In this document: positions 18,029 to 26,882 of the stretch, piece after piece | Position numbering within the stretch: position 1 is the stretch's first letter | How the letters are laid out: every line of letters begins with the position of its first letter | Source: Bacteroides sp. | GTDB taxonomy: Bacteria > Bacteroidota > Bacteroidia > Bacteroidales > Bacteroidaceae | Assembly: GCA_019414665.1 (NCBI GenBank) | Contig: DXLO01000001.1 | Span: 1-64,000 of the forward strand | Reading direction: 5' to 3' | Length of the DNA stretch: 64,000 nt | Notes under the pieces: model-generated | The model's database searches: none | Seen by the model: only the letters and a program-made list of their open reading frames with translations | Told to the model about the DNA's origin: nothing | Made by a program: the position numbers and the translations under genes

Positions 18029-19947
18029 CGGCCTAGTTTTCTAGCTCTTTCTTTATTTCTATCTTGCACCTTTTTGGTCTCTTCCGGTTTTTGTTTCTTT
18101 ATTTCATCCAGCTTTTGCTTGTCTATAGGAATAGCATTCACATCCCAATTCTCTTCAAATTCAAAGTTAGCTTTCATTTCCCAAACTTTCGGGAAATAGA
18201 AAACCTCTTCAGGCTGAATCTTCTTATCATAATCTCCCGTATCCCAAACTCCGTTATTATTATGGTCGTTAAACAAACGTATATAATATTTCGTACTCGG
18301 ATTCAAGAAATAGAAGTCCGCCGTTCCTTCCTCCGTTACCGGTTGTTGGCGCAATACATTTCCATTCGCATCCAACAACTCGGCAACAGCATGGGGAGCA
18401 GTTCCTTTTATATTCAACAAGATAGTTCCGTACTCGTCCATTTTCTTCACTTTCACCGTTTGCTGGACTTTGTCCGTATGCAGCCCATAAATACCAATAA
18501 ACGCCAAAGAATCAATAGTCAACTGATATTCCTGCTCCGGTTGCCAATCTGCCAATATCTGATATTGACGTGGCATCAACGAGTCAGCCATAAAGAAGAA
18601 AGGAGCCGGTTGCCACACACTATCCACCTTTACTTCCATATGAATGGCCGCCGTGTCTATGCTTGCCACAGGTTCTTCAAAAGATAGATAGATATTCCTG
18701 TATATATCGAATGCTGACGGAGCATCGACGTTCATAGTCAGGAATTTAGTTGGTTCCACCCTGATGGTATCTCCTTTTTTCTCCCTTTTTTTACGTTCCT
18801 TCTCCTTTTCCTCATTCGCTTTTTTCTGCAATTTTTCCCGTTGCTCTCTTGTCAGTTTATTAGCCAGATAAATGGTATCGGTTTTGGGAACCAACCGGTT
18901 TAGTGTATCCGTATATAAATAATCCAACTGAACCTCCAGCGTATCCATCTGATAAACCAACGAATCCTTGATCCAATAACAAATTGAGTCGTTTCGTGGA
19001 GTCGTTTCTATAATAAACGCATCCTTCTCATCAAAGTTCAATCCTTTCAAAACAGGCAACGTATCGGCCGGCGCACTGAAAGATAATATAAAATGATTCT
19101 CTTTATCACGCTCGCTCTTGGACAGATACTGGCGGTTATTTATTCCCTTAAATGCTCTTAGAACAATATTATCCGGCAGAAAACGGGTATACCCCACTGT
19201 TTTAATCGTATCGATAGTCGCTGTATCCTTCCACAACGTATCCTGACGCACAGCAGCCTCCATGGAAGGAATAATAATAGAATCACAAAAAGCAATCATC
19301 TCGGTCTTGGAGTCATACAAATAATTCTGGTTACCATCCATCAAACCAAAGATATGATATTTACCAGGTGCGATACCGCGGATGGTAAAACGCCCTCGGC
19401 TATCAGTACGGGATACACGGTCAAACGGTTTCTTGACAAAAGCGCTATCGCTCAGATCTGCATGCAATCCCACCATCATACCTTTGACAGGTTCCAAATC
19501 AGCAGCAGCCAATACATTTCCGGAAACTTCCAGTGTATCAATGGCTTCTCCCGTAGAAAAAGAAAAAGCATAATTACCTAGCGGATTACCCTCATTGTTA
19601 TCCACAATGGCATCCGAAAAATCAATGGTATAAGTGGTATTGGGTTTCAATGAGTCCATGAGGTTAACCAATACTCTTCTGCCGCTTGCCTTAATATCAG
19701 GTTGTTCCAATTGAGGAGGAGACACTACCACCTTCTCCGATGTTTTCTCTAATTTGATGAACTCATCAAATTCAATGGCAATCTTCTTATTCTTATTGTT
19801 TGTTGCATACGGCTTGGGAGAGCTTCTGATAAACTTGGGCGGCTCCTCATCATACGGACCTCCATCCGGTGTTCCCATGCTTGCGCAGGAATACACCACG
19901 ATCATCAGCATCAACAAAGCAGGTAATTTATGTTTTTTCCAATTCAT
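18025..19947 (-). CDS. Ig-like (Big_5) lipoprotein
   Basis: The 640-residue protein begins with a lipoprotein signal ending in VVYSC (lipid cysteine near residue 21). Residues 35-135 form a Big_5/SbsA Ig-like domain (EEPPKFIRSSPKP, then PNTTYTIDFSDAIVDNNEGN), followed by a carboxypeptidase-regulatory-like segment (RFTIRGIAPGKYHIFGLMD). A lysine/glutamate-rich stretch near residues 365-395 divides it from a C-terminal half with more beta domains. It lies between the GH3-like ligase (4 bases upstream) and the DUF3108 gene (4-base overlap). Such lipoproteins occur throughout Bacteroidetes; function unknown. Confidence 0.8.
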   Translation of the reverse strand: MNWKKHKLPALLMLMIVVYSCASMGTPDGGPYDEEPPKFIRSSPKPYATNNKNKKIAIEFDEFIKLEKTSEKVVVSPPQLEQPDIKASGRRVLVNLMDSLKPNTTYTIDFSDAIVDNNEGNPLGNYAFSFSTGEAIDTLEVSGNVLAAADLEPVKGMMVGLHADLSDSAFVKKPFDRVSRTDSRGRFTIRGIAPGKYHIFGLMDGNQNYLYDSKTEMIAFCDSIIIPSMEAAVRQDTLWKDTATIDTIKTVGYTRFLPDNIVLRAFKGINNRQYLSKSERDKENHFILSFSAPADTLPVLKGLNFDEKDAFIIETTPRNDSICYWIKDSLVYQMDTLEVQLDYLYTDTLNRLVPKTDTIYLANKLTREQREKLQKKANEEKEKERKKREKKGDTIRVEPTKFLTMNVDAPSAFDIYRNIYLSFEEPVASIDTAAIHMEVKVDSVWQPAPFFFMADSLMPRQYQILADWQPEQEYQLTIDSLAFIGIYGLHTDKVQQTVKVKKMDEYGTILLNIKGTAPHAVAELLDANGNVLRQQPVTEEGTADFYFLNPSTKYYIRLFNDHNNNGVWDTGDYDKKIQPEEVFYFPKVWEMKANFEFEENWDVNAIPIDKQKLDEIKKQKPEETKKVQDRNKERARKLGR

Positions 19948-19951
19948 GTTC

Positions 19952-21490
19952 TTATTGGTTCAAGCTTAGCATTTCTTCTATATAATCACGCGTATTGCTC
20001 AATCTCGGCACTTTGTGCTGTCCGCCTAATTTGCCTTTTTCTTTCAGCCAATCGTGGAACAGATTAGGTCTCGCCACGATTATTTCCAACGGCTGCAAGG
20101 TAATGTTTTTATGGCGTTTAGCTTCGTAATCGGAGTTAATTTGTTGTAAAGAAGTGTCAAGAACCCGACTAAAATTCTCTAAAGAATCCGGCATAACGGC
20201 AAATTCTATCAGCCACTGATGACGGCACTTAGCATGTGCATCCATGAAAACAGGAGCAGCAGAATAATCAATAATCTGTGCACCGGTCGCCTCGCAGGCT
20301 TTTGCCAACCCTTGTTCCGCATTATCCACCATCAACTCCTCACCAAATGCATTAATAAAGTGCTTGGTACGCCCTGTTATAACAAATTTATAGGGGTGTT
20401 TGTTGGTGAACTTCACGGTATCACCAATCATATAACGCCACAATCCGCAGGAAGTACTGATGACCATCGCATAATTTTTATTCAACTCCACATCTGTTAA
20501 CGGAACAATATGAGGATTTTCAGTACCGACATCTTCCATCGGAATAAATTCATAAAATACCCCATAGTCAATCATCAGTAACATGGAAGGATCACTGAAA
20601 TCATTTTGTAATCCGAAAAAACCTTCACTGGCATTGTATGTTTCCATATAATGCATCTTGTCGCTACGAATAAGCTGTTTATATTGTTCGCGATAAGGAG
20701 TAAAAGCAACCCCTCCATGAAAAAAAACTTCCAAATCAGGCCATACTTCCGCCAAATTATCCGTTCCCTTCACTTCCAGAATATGTTTCAGTACAGCCAT
20801 CATCCATGACGGCACTCCTGAAAGATTGGTCACATTCTGATTCATTGTGGCACGAGTAATCCTTTCTACTTTTTCCTCGAAATCACTCAGCAACGCAATC
20901 TTTTTATCGGGCACCCGAATCAGATTGACCAACGGATTCACATTTTCAATCAATATGGCAGAAAGGTCTCCTACAAGACTTCGTTTCACATTATAGTTTG
21001 GTGCATGGCTTCCTCCAAGAATCAGACCTTTTCCAGAGAAAAAACGACTCTCAGGATTTTGTTGGAGATACAGCGCCACTGCATCCATACCACCCGCATA
21101 ATGAATATCATGAAGTCCCTCCCTGCTGACAGGAATAAACTTACTTTTGTCATTAGTTGTTCCTGAAGATTTGGCAAACCACTGCACTTCTCCACGCCAC
21201 AGGACATCTTTCTCTCCATGACGCATCCGTTCCACGTATGGCTTGATTTCTTCGTAAGTCTGTATAGGTACACGTTGAAAGTCTTGATATCTCTTTATGT
21301 CTTTATAGCCATATTTCAATCCCCACTCCGTATGGGCCGCATCCTTCATCAGCCGGCAAAACACTTTATGTTGGAGCGCCTCAGCCTGAGTTGCATACAA
21401 GGCTGTCGCTTTTTGTCTGGGCTTGAATAGCGTACTAATTAATCTGGTAGAATTCATTTGTCTTAGTATACGATTCGTTATATCTTGCAA
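19952..21490 (-). CDS. GH3 auxin-responsive-promoter family acyl-adenylate enzyme
   Basis: About 512 residues (501 from the second ATG at 21457). It shows the GH3 pattern: a helical N-terminus, FAKSSGTTNDKSKFIP as the adenylation P-loop near residue 110, YNASEGFFG near 290 and a C-terminal GEELMVDNAE block. Plant GH3 enzymes couple carboxylic acids such as jasmonate or auxin to amino acids through an acyl-adenylate; bacterial members are common in Bacteroidetes but their substrates are not established. It is the first gene of an operon with two envelope proteins, which hints at acylation or amidation of an envelope component. Confidence 0.9.
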   Translation of the reverse strand: MQDITNRILRQMNSTRLISTLFKPRQKATALYATQAEALQHKVFCRLMKDAAHTEWGLKYGYKDIKRYQDFQRVPIQTYEEIKPYVERMRHGEKDVLWRGEVQWFAKSSGTTNDKSKFIPVSREGLHDIHYAGGMDAVALYLQQNPESRFFSGKGLILGGSHAPNYNVKRSLVGDLSAILIENVNPLVNLIRVPDKKIALLSDFEEKVERITRATMNQNVTNLSGVPSWMMAVLKHILEVKGTDNLAEVWPDLEVFFHGGVAFTPYREQYKQLIRSDKMHYMETYNASEGFFGLQNDFSDPSMLLMIDYGVFYEFIPMEDVGTENPHIVPLTDVELNKNYAMVISTSCGLWRYMIGDTVKFTNKHPYKFVITGRTKHFINAFGEELMVDNAEQGLAKACEATGAQIIDYSAAPVFMDAHAKCRHQWLIEFAVMPDSLENFSRVLDTSLQQINSDYEAKRHKNITLQPLEIIVARPNLFHDWLKEKGKLGGQHKVPRLSNTRDYIEEMLSLNQ

Positions 21491-21604
21491 AAATAGCTTA
21501 TTTCTATATTATAATGGCTGATAACATTATTTTTTTTATAGTTTTCTACATTACTTTTATTTTTTGTTATCTTTACGGTCGCTTACAACTTAACATCAAA
21601 GGCT

Positions 21605-22615
21605 ATGAAGATAGGAATATTGACATCAGGAGGAGACTGTCCAGGAATAAACGCCACAATTAGAGGAGTTTGCAAAACAGCGATAAATCATTACGGTATG
21701 GAAGTTTATGGAATTCATAGCGGATTCCGGGGATTGCTGGACAATGACGTAGAACCATTGACAGAAAAATCATTATCGGGCTTGTTAAATCTGGGAGGGA
21801 CAATACTAGGCACTTCCAGAGAAAAGCCATTCAAGAAACGCCTGTCGGCAGCCTCGGAGGACAAACCGGCTTTGATGTTAAAGAATATCCATGATCTAGG
21901 TCTGGACTGTATCGTATGTATCGGCGGAAACGGAACCCAAAAGACCGCAGCCAAACTGGCCCAAGCAGGTGTGAACGTTGTTTCCGTACCTAAAACAATA
22001 GATAACGATGTTTGGGGAACAGACGTTTCATTCGGATTCGATTCTGCCGTAACCATTGCTACCGATGCCATTGACCGGCTGCATTCTACAGCCAGTTCAC
22101 ACCAACGTGTCATGGTTATTGAAGTGATGGGACATAAAGCTGGCTGGATTGCACTTTATTCCGGAATGGCGGGAGGCGGTGACGTGATTCTTATTCCGGA
22201 ACTGTCTTATGATATTCATAATATAGGCAATACCATCATTGAACGCTTGAAAAAAGGGAAGCCCTATTCCATTGTTGTTGTCGCAGAAGGCATCAAAACC
22301 ATGGACGGCAAAAAAGCCGCCGAATATATAGCCCAAGAAATAGAATATGAAACCGGATTCGAGACCCGTGAAACTGTACTGGGATATATCCAGCGTGGCG
22401 GCTCTCCTACTCCCTACGACCGTAATCTGGCCACTCGTATGGGTGGACATGCCACAGAACTGATTGCTTCCGGACAATTCGGACGAATGGTCTCTCTGCA
22501 AGGTGCGGAAATTGGCTCCATCCCTCTGAATGAAGTGGCTGGTAAATTAAAACTTGTCAATGAGAACCATGACCTGATTGTACAAGGCAAACGGATGGGA
22601 ATCTGCTTCGGATAA
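21605..22615 (+). CDS. pfkA: 6-phosphofructokinase, mixed-signature type
   Basis: The 336-residue protein has TSGGDCPGINA at residues 7-17, GGNG at 107-110 and PKTIDND at 129-135, with the catalytic Asp133. In the PFK family the residue equivalent to E. coli 104 distinguishes ATP (Gly) from PPi (Asp) enzymes; here it is Gly110. The residue equivalent to 124 is Gly in ATP enzymes and Lys in PPi enzymes; here it is Lys130. This Gly/Lys mix is known from the group III mixed-substrate subfamily, so ATP use is likelier but not certain. It phosphorylates fructose 6-phosphate in glycolysis. The promoter-like TATCTTTA lies at 21568-21575. Confidence 0.93.
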   Translation: MKIGILTSGGDCPGINATIRGVCKTAINHYGMEVYGIHSGFRGLLDNDVEPLTEKSLSGLLNLGGTILGTSREKPFKKRLSAASEDKPALMLKNIHDLGLDCIVCIGGNGTQKTAAKLAQAGVNVVSVPKTIDNDVWGTDVSFGFDSAVTIATDAIDRLHSTASSHQRVMVIEVMGHKAGWIALYSGMAGGGDVILIPELSYDIHNIGNTIIERLKKGKPYSIVVVAEGIKTMDGKKAAEYIAQEIEYETGFETRETVLGYIQRGGSPTPYDRNLATRMGGHATELIASGQFGRMVSLQGAEIGSIPLNEVAGKLKLVNENHDLIVQGKRMGICFG

Positions 22616-22624
22616 GAAGCAGAT

Positions 22625-25600
22625 TCAATCCTTTTCCATATACTTGGATGGAGACACTCCGAATTGCTCGGTAAAATGCTTTCGGAGCGTACGTGTATCA
22701 CTATATCCTACCATTTCGGCTATTTCCTGAATGGAATACCTGTTCTCCATAATAAGGGAGGCAGCCTTGCTCATCCGTACACTCCGAATCATATCAATAG
22801 CAGCCAGTTCGCTACGTTGCTTTATTTTTCTATAAAGGGTAGGCTGACTCATATTCAATTGCTCCGCCAACATTTTTACATTAAAGTTCTCATTCGCCAG
22901 ATTAGCTTCTATGACATGAATAATTTGCTGTATAAAATCATCCGGAGCATTATTCCCATCCGCTTCCGGTTCACTTTCCTGCTGCTTCAACATCAACGTC
23001 TTTGTATATATCCTCTTCAGGCGTTCCCGCTGGAGTATCAGGTTCCGGACTTTTGCCTTCAATACCTCCGGATTGAAGGGTTTCATCATATAATCATCCA
23101 CACCTATTTTTGAAGCCTGCAACACATCCGCATCCTCAGCCTTTGCCGTCAGCATCAAAATAGGGATATGTGCTGTCCGAGGCTGCTCACGCAATTCCCG
23201 GCAACAGGTAAACCCATCTTTTACAGGCATCATTATATCAGAAATAATCAAATCCGGAATTTTACTCATTGCCACATCACCCCCCTCTTCACCGTTTGCC
23301 GCCTCATATACGGCATAATCTTTACAGAATAAAGAACAGACATAATGCCGGATTTCCTCATTGTCCTCAATAACAAGAAGAGATGTTTTTTTATTCGAAG
23401 GCTTGTCTTCCTGCCCTTCCGCCTGCATTACCGGTAACGGAAGAGCATATTCCTCCATCTCCGGAGCACCAACAATCTCATACCGGTCCTCTGCAAAATG
23501 TGCATTTCCCTCAGGAATCAATAATGTGAAAGTGCTACCCTTTCCAAGAGTACTGTCCAAATTCACCGTGCCATGATGAAGATCCATCGTATTTTTAACA
23601 ATACGCAAGCCTATACCTACCTTATTAGAAAACAAAGGTGTATTTTCTCCGGTAATAAATGATTCAAAAATCCTCCCCCGTAACTCTTCCGGTATTCCTT
23701 TACCTGTATCCGATATGATTATACTGCAAAATGAATATCCATCTATCTCGATACGGTTCATCTTAAAAATCACCTTTCCATTCGGAGATGTATACTTAAA
23801 CGCATTAGATAATAAATTACGGATAGCCGAACTTATTTTTTCCACGTCTATCCATAGCAAAAGTGGCTCATTCAGCGATTCAACCGTAAAGTTAATCCCT
23901 TCTGTTTCTGCCAGTTCATGAAAAGGATCGGTTATCTGCTTTGCCAATACCACTATATCGACTTTCGAAATCCGGAGTTTAATCATACCTGCTTCAATCT
24001 TCTGCACATAAAGCAAATGATCGACCAATGTCTGCAAAGAGGTTCCATTGCGATACATGGCAGCCAGTTTAGTATAGACGGTGTCTGAAGGGCGGACGGT
24101 TCCTAACAATTCCTGCAGGGGAGATAAGATTAAAGTTAAAGGTGTACGCAACTCGTGAGCTGCATTCGTAAAGAAATTCTCGCGTTCCATCCGAATCTGC
24201 TTCTCCTTGTCACGCTCTACAGTAGCAGCAAATATCTCATGTTCCAAGCGCAACTCATGCTCCAACCTCTTTTGCCGTAATTTAATACGCTGCATAACCA
24301 TATAAACTATTATCCCTCCCAGCACCATCATACAGAAGCGGAAAAAGAAAGTTTCACTCCAATGAGGCAAAATCTCTACTCTCAACGAGGTTATTTTACT
24401 GTCTCTTTCATCCGGATAAATATTTTTCACCTCAAAAACATATTCCCCGGCAGGAAGGTTAGCATACGAAACTTTTTCCCCTCCGTTGGCCACAAGCCAA
24501 TCAGGCTGATAAGGACGAAGCCTGTAACTATACTTCTGCTGGCTTTCAGAATAAGAAAGGTTATTGAACGTCAGCGCAAAGTCACGATTCGCATGATTCA
24601 ACCGGACAAAAGGCGTATAGAAAATACTTTGTGAAAGAATGGTCTGCCCATTGACCTCTCTTCCTATCTCTACAGGTTTATTATTTACCTCCAATCCGGT
24701 AATCACGACAGATTCGGAAGTGGTAAACGCTTTAATGTCATCGGGGTTAAAATAAGTAAGATTTTTATTATTTCCCCAAAACAGGACATCCTCCCAATGC
24801 AGGACAGAACGGTTACTGCCCGCAATGTAATAATTATAAAACAAATGCTGATGACGGCTATAACGGGAAATACCTGAATTAGAGCCCAACCAGATTTGCC
24901 CGTCCGCATCCTCAGTCATGCAACCAATAAAGTTACTGCACAATCCATCCCGGGTAGTATATACATGAGTTATCGCATCCTGTCCGGGAGAGAAAACTGC
25001 CAGACCGGCCATGTATCCGACATACAAATTACCATCGGACGAAGCTAATAATGAACGAACGGAATTCTCAGCCATACCATACTTCTTTTCATAGCCGGTC
25101 TGCAGTTCTTTTTCATTTATCACTTTACATATACCATAATTCGCAGTGCCCAGCCAAAGCGTATGATCGTCGGTTTCAGCCATAGCACGAATATAAAGAG
25201 GAGACAAGTTCTGTAATCCGGATACTTTGAAATGTATCTTCTTACCCCTGTTCGTTTCACGGTCGAATAACCAAAGTCCTTTATGTGTACCAATCCAAAA
25301 ACGACCTTTGCTATCAAGAAATAAGGCCCAGACAGATGATTTGTTAAGGTCACCATCTTCCGTGATCAATCGCAATATCTTGAATGAGCGTTCTTTTTTA
25401 TAATAACAGGTCAATGAACCATCTGAATTCCCAAACCATAAATTCCCTTTCTCATCTTTCAGACTGCACAACACAGTCTGTTGTTTTTTCACATCTTGAT
25501 CTCCTACTTGAAAGAAGTCTATTTTTTCCGAAGTACCAAACGCTGTCCGGCTCCGCATAATTCCTTTATGGTATGTTGCCAACCAAAGATAATGATCGTC

Positions 25601-26698
25601 ATCCGCTACAATAGAACAAATCTCATTATGCCTGTCCTGATAAAAACAATTATAAAACTGCATACGCAAATCCGACCAGATAACTCCTCCACCATCCGTA
25701 CCAATCCACAGAATACCATGTGAATCGTAATAAGCCGCAATCATCCTCGTTTCAAGATTGCGGTACATCAAAGAAGAAGTGTTACTATAAACTTCTGTCA
25801 ATATCTCGTCCTGATTATTTTTATCTATTGTCATCACCGTATATCCATTCCACGTTACGGCCAGATATTTATTCTCATTTAATCTGATAACACCGAAAAC
25901 ATCTGTATGAGAAAGTCTGTCGGATACCGGAGCCACATGATAAGTCAACTGCTTGATTTTCCCGGTTCGTTCATTGTAATAAATAACCCCATGAGCAATT
26001 GTAGAAATCCATATCCGACCATCATCATACAAAACAGAATTTACAGACAGACTACCGGTACGCCCCAGGTCAATCACCCGAAAGGAATTCAGGTTTGTCG
26101 CATCCAGCAAGATAATTCTACCTTTTTCATCAATCAGACAGATACTTTTTTTATCCGAAGAATAAGTGATGGCAACCAAAAGATTATCCTGGTTATTCCA
26201 GCCTGTATATTTTTCTTGAACCCGGAGCCGAAGCTCACCCTCTTTTGATGCGCACCGCTTCATTAAATGCAGCTCACTCCCGGAAATCACCCAAACCAAC
26301 GAATCATTCCTCTGCAACATCCCTCGAGATGGAATACCCTGTCCCGAAGAAGAAACCACAGACAAAAACCGTTCTTTTTTCAAATCAAATGCAGAAAAGA
26401 CACCATTATCCACAAATGCCAGCACCCCGTCAAAAACCTCCTTTAAGTTTGAAATACTAGGATAACTCCTACTCCTTTCAAAATTTGTAATCCGCCTACC
26501 GTCATAACGGCTCAACCCGTTTCGGGTTCCAAACCAAATGAAGCCTTCTTTATCCTTATAAACAGCAGATACGGTATTGTCGGCCAATCCGTTTTGCATA
26601 TTGAGCAGATGCACATCTTTGCTTAAAAAAGCATAGCACACATCCGGCAGCAATATACATACTCCAATTATAACCAGTGATAAGATTTTAAGGTTCAT
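22625..26698 (-). CDS. Hybrid two-component system regulator (HTCS) of the adjacent PUL
   Basis: One 1357-residue protein joins a sensor and a response regulator. After a signal segment come about 700 residues of Reg_prop beta-propeller repeats (pattern FIWFGTRNGLSRYD), a Y_Y_Y domain (about 700-790), one membrane span (about 800-820), HisKA with His848 in AHELRTPL, HATPase_c, a receiver with Asp1154 in SDIMMP, and a C-terminal AraC-type helix-turn-helix (about 1260-1357). HTCS proteins bind a glycan fragment in the periplasm and switch on the neighbouring PUL. Here the SusC gene starts 184 bases away in the opposite direction, and sulfatase and glycosidase genes follow. Confidence 0.97.
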   Translation of the reverse strand: MNLKILSLVIIGVCILLPDVCYAFLSKDVHLLNMQNGLADNTVSAVYKDKEGFIWFGTRNGLSRYDGRRITNFERSRSYPSISNLKEVFDGVLAFVDNGVFSAFDLKKERFLSVVSSSGQGIPSRGMLQRNDSLVWVISGSELHLMKRCASKEGELRLRVQEKYTGWNNQDNLLVAITYSSDKKSICLIDEKGRIILLDATNLNSFRVIDLGRTGSLSVNSVLYDDGRIWISTIAHGVIYYNERTGKIKQLTYHVAPVSDRLSHTDVFGVIRLNENKYLAVTWNGYTVMTIDKNNQDEILTEVYSNTSSLMYRNLETRMIAAYYDSHGILWIGTDGGGVIWSDLRMQFYNCFYQDRHNEICSIVADDDHYLWLATYHKGIMRSRTAFGTSEKIDFFQVGDQDVKKQQTVLCSLKDEKGNLWFGNSDGSLTCYYKKERSFKILRLITEDGDLNKSSVWALFLDSKGRFWIGTHKGLWLFDRETNRGKKIHFKVSGLQNLSPLYIRAMAETDDHTLWLGTANYGICKVINEKELQTGYEKKYGMAENSVRSLLASSDGNLYVGYMAGLAVFSPGQDAITHVYTTRDGLCSNFIGCMTEDADGQIWLGSNSGISRYSRHQHLFYNYYIAGSNRSVLHWEDVLFWGNNKNLTYFNPDDIKAFTTSESVVITGLEVNNKPVEIGREVNGQTILSQSIFYTPFVRLNHANRDFALTFNNLSYSESQQKYSYRLRPYQPDWLVANGGEKVSYANLPAGEYVFEVKNIYPDERDSKITSLRVEILPHWSETFFFRFCMMVLGGIIVYMVMQRIKLRQKRLEHELRLEHEIFAATVERDKEKQIRMERENFFTNAAHELRTPLTLILSPLQELLGTVRPSDTVYTKLAAMYRNGTSLQTLVDHLLYVQKIEAGMIKLRISKVDIVVLAKQITDPFHELAETEGINFTVESLNEPLLLWIDVEKISSAIRNLLSNAFKYTSPNGKVIFKMNRIEIDGYSFCSIIISDTGKGIPEELRGRIFESFITGENTPLFSNKVGIGLRIVKNTMDLHHGTVNLDSTLGKGSTFTLLIPEGNAHFAEDRYEIVGAPEMEEYALPLPVMQAEGQEDKPSNKKTSLLVIEDNEEIRHYVCSLFCKDYAVYEAANGEEGGDVAMSKIPDLIISDIMMPVKDGFTCCRELREQPRTAHIPILMLTAKAEDADVLQASKIGVDDYMMKPFNPEVLKAKVRNLILQRERLKRIYTKTLMLKQQESEPEADGNNAPDDFIQQIIHVIEANLANENFNVKMLAEQLNMSQPTLYRKIKQRSELAAIDMIRSVRMSKAASLIMENRYSIQEIAEMVGYSDTRTLRKHFTEQFGVSPSKYMEKD

Positions 26699-26833
26699 AT
26701 TTAATTCATTACCTGTAGCAAAGGAATAAAATAAAAAAGAGATAACAACAAAGATTCACCAAAAAATATAGAGATGCATTAAACATGCATGCTGAATGAA
26801 ATAAACGTGTATTAAGCCACGTCACTGATTAAC

Positions 26834-26850
26834 ATACATTTGCAATGTAT
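26834..26850 (+). promoter_or_regulatory. Palindrome overlapping the SusC -7 element
   Basis: ATACATT-TGC-AATGTAT is a perfect 7-base inverted repeat, and it contains TACATTTG (26835-26842), a full TAnnTTTG match, 41 bases before the SusC ATG. The divergent position opposite the HTCS gene makes it a candidate binding site for that regulator or for another repressor. A second partial palindrome (ATGCATTAAACATGCAT) lies at about 26774-26790. Confidence 0.5.
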
Positions 26851-26882
26851 TAACCTAATGTCTAATTAAAAAACAGAGAAGC

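Noticed and set aside
20390..20405. TAGGGGTG inside the GH3-like gene as another copy of the repeat family
   Set aside because: It has no inverted partner nearby and is within coding sequence, so chance is the simpler reading.
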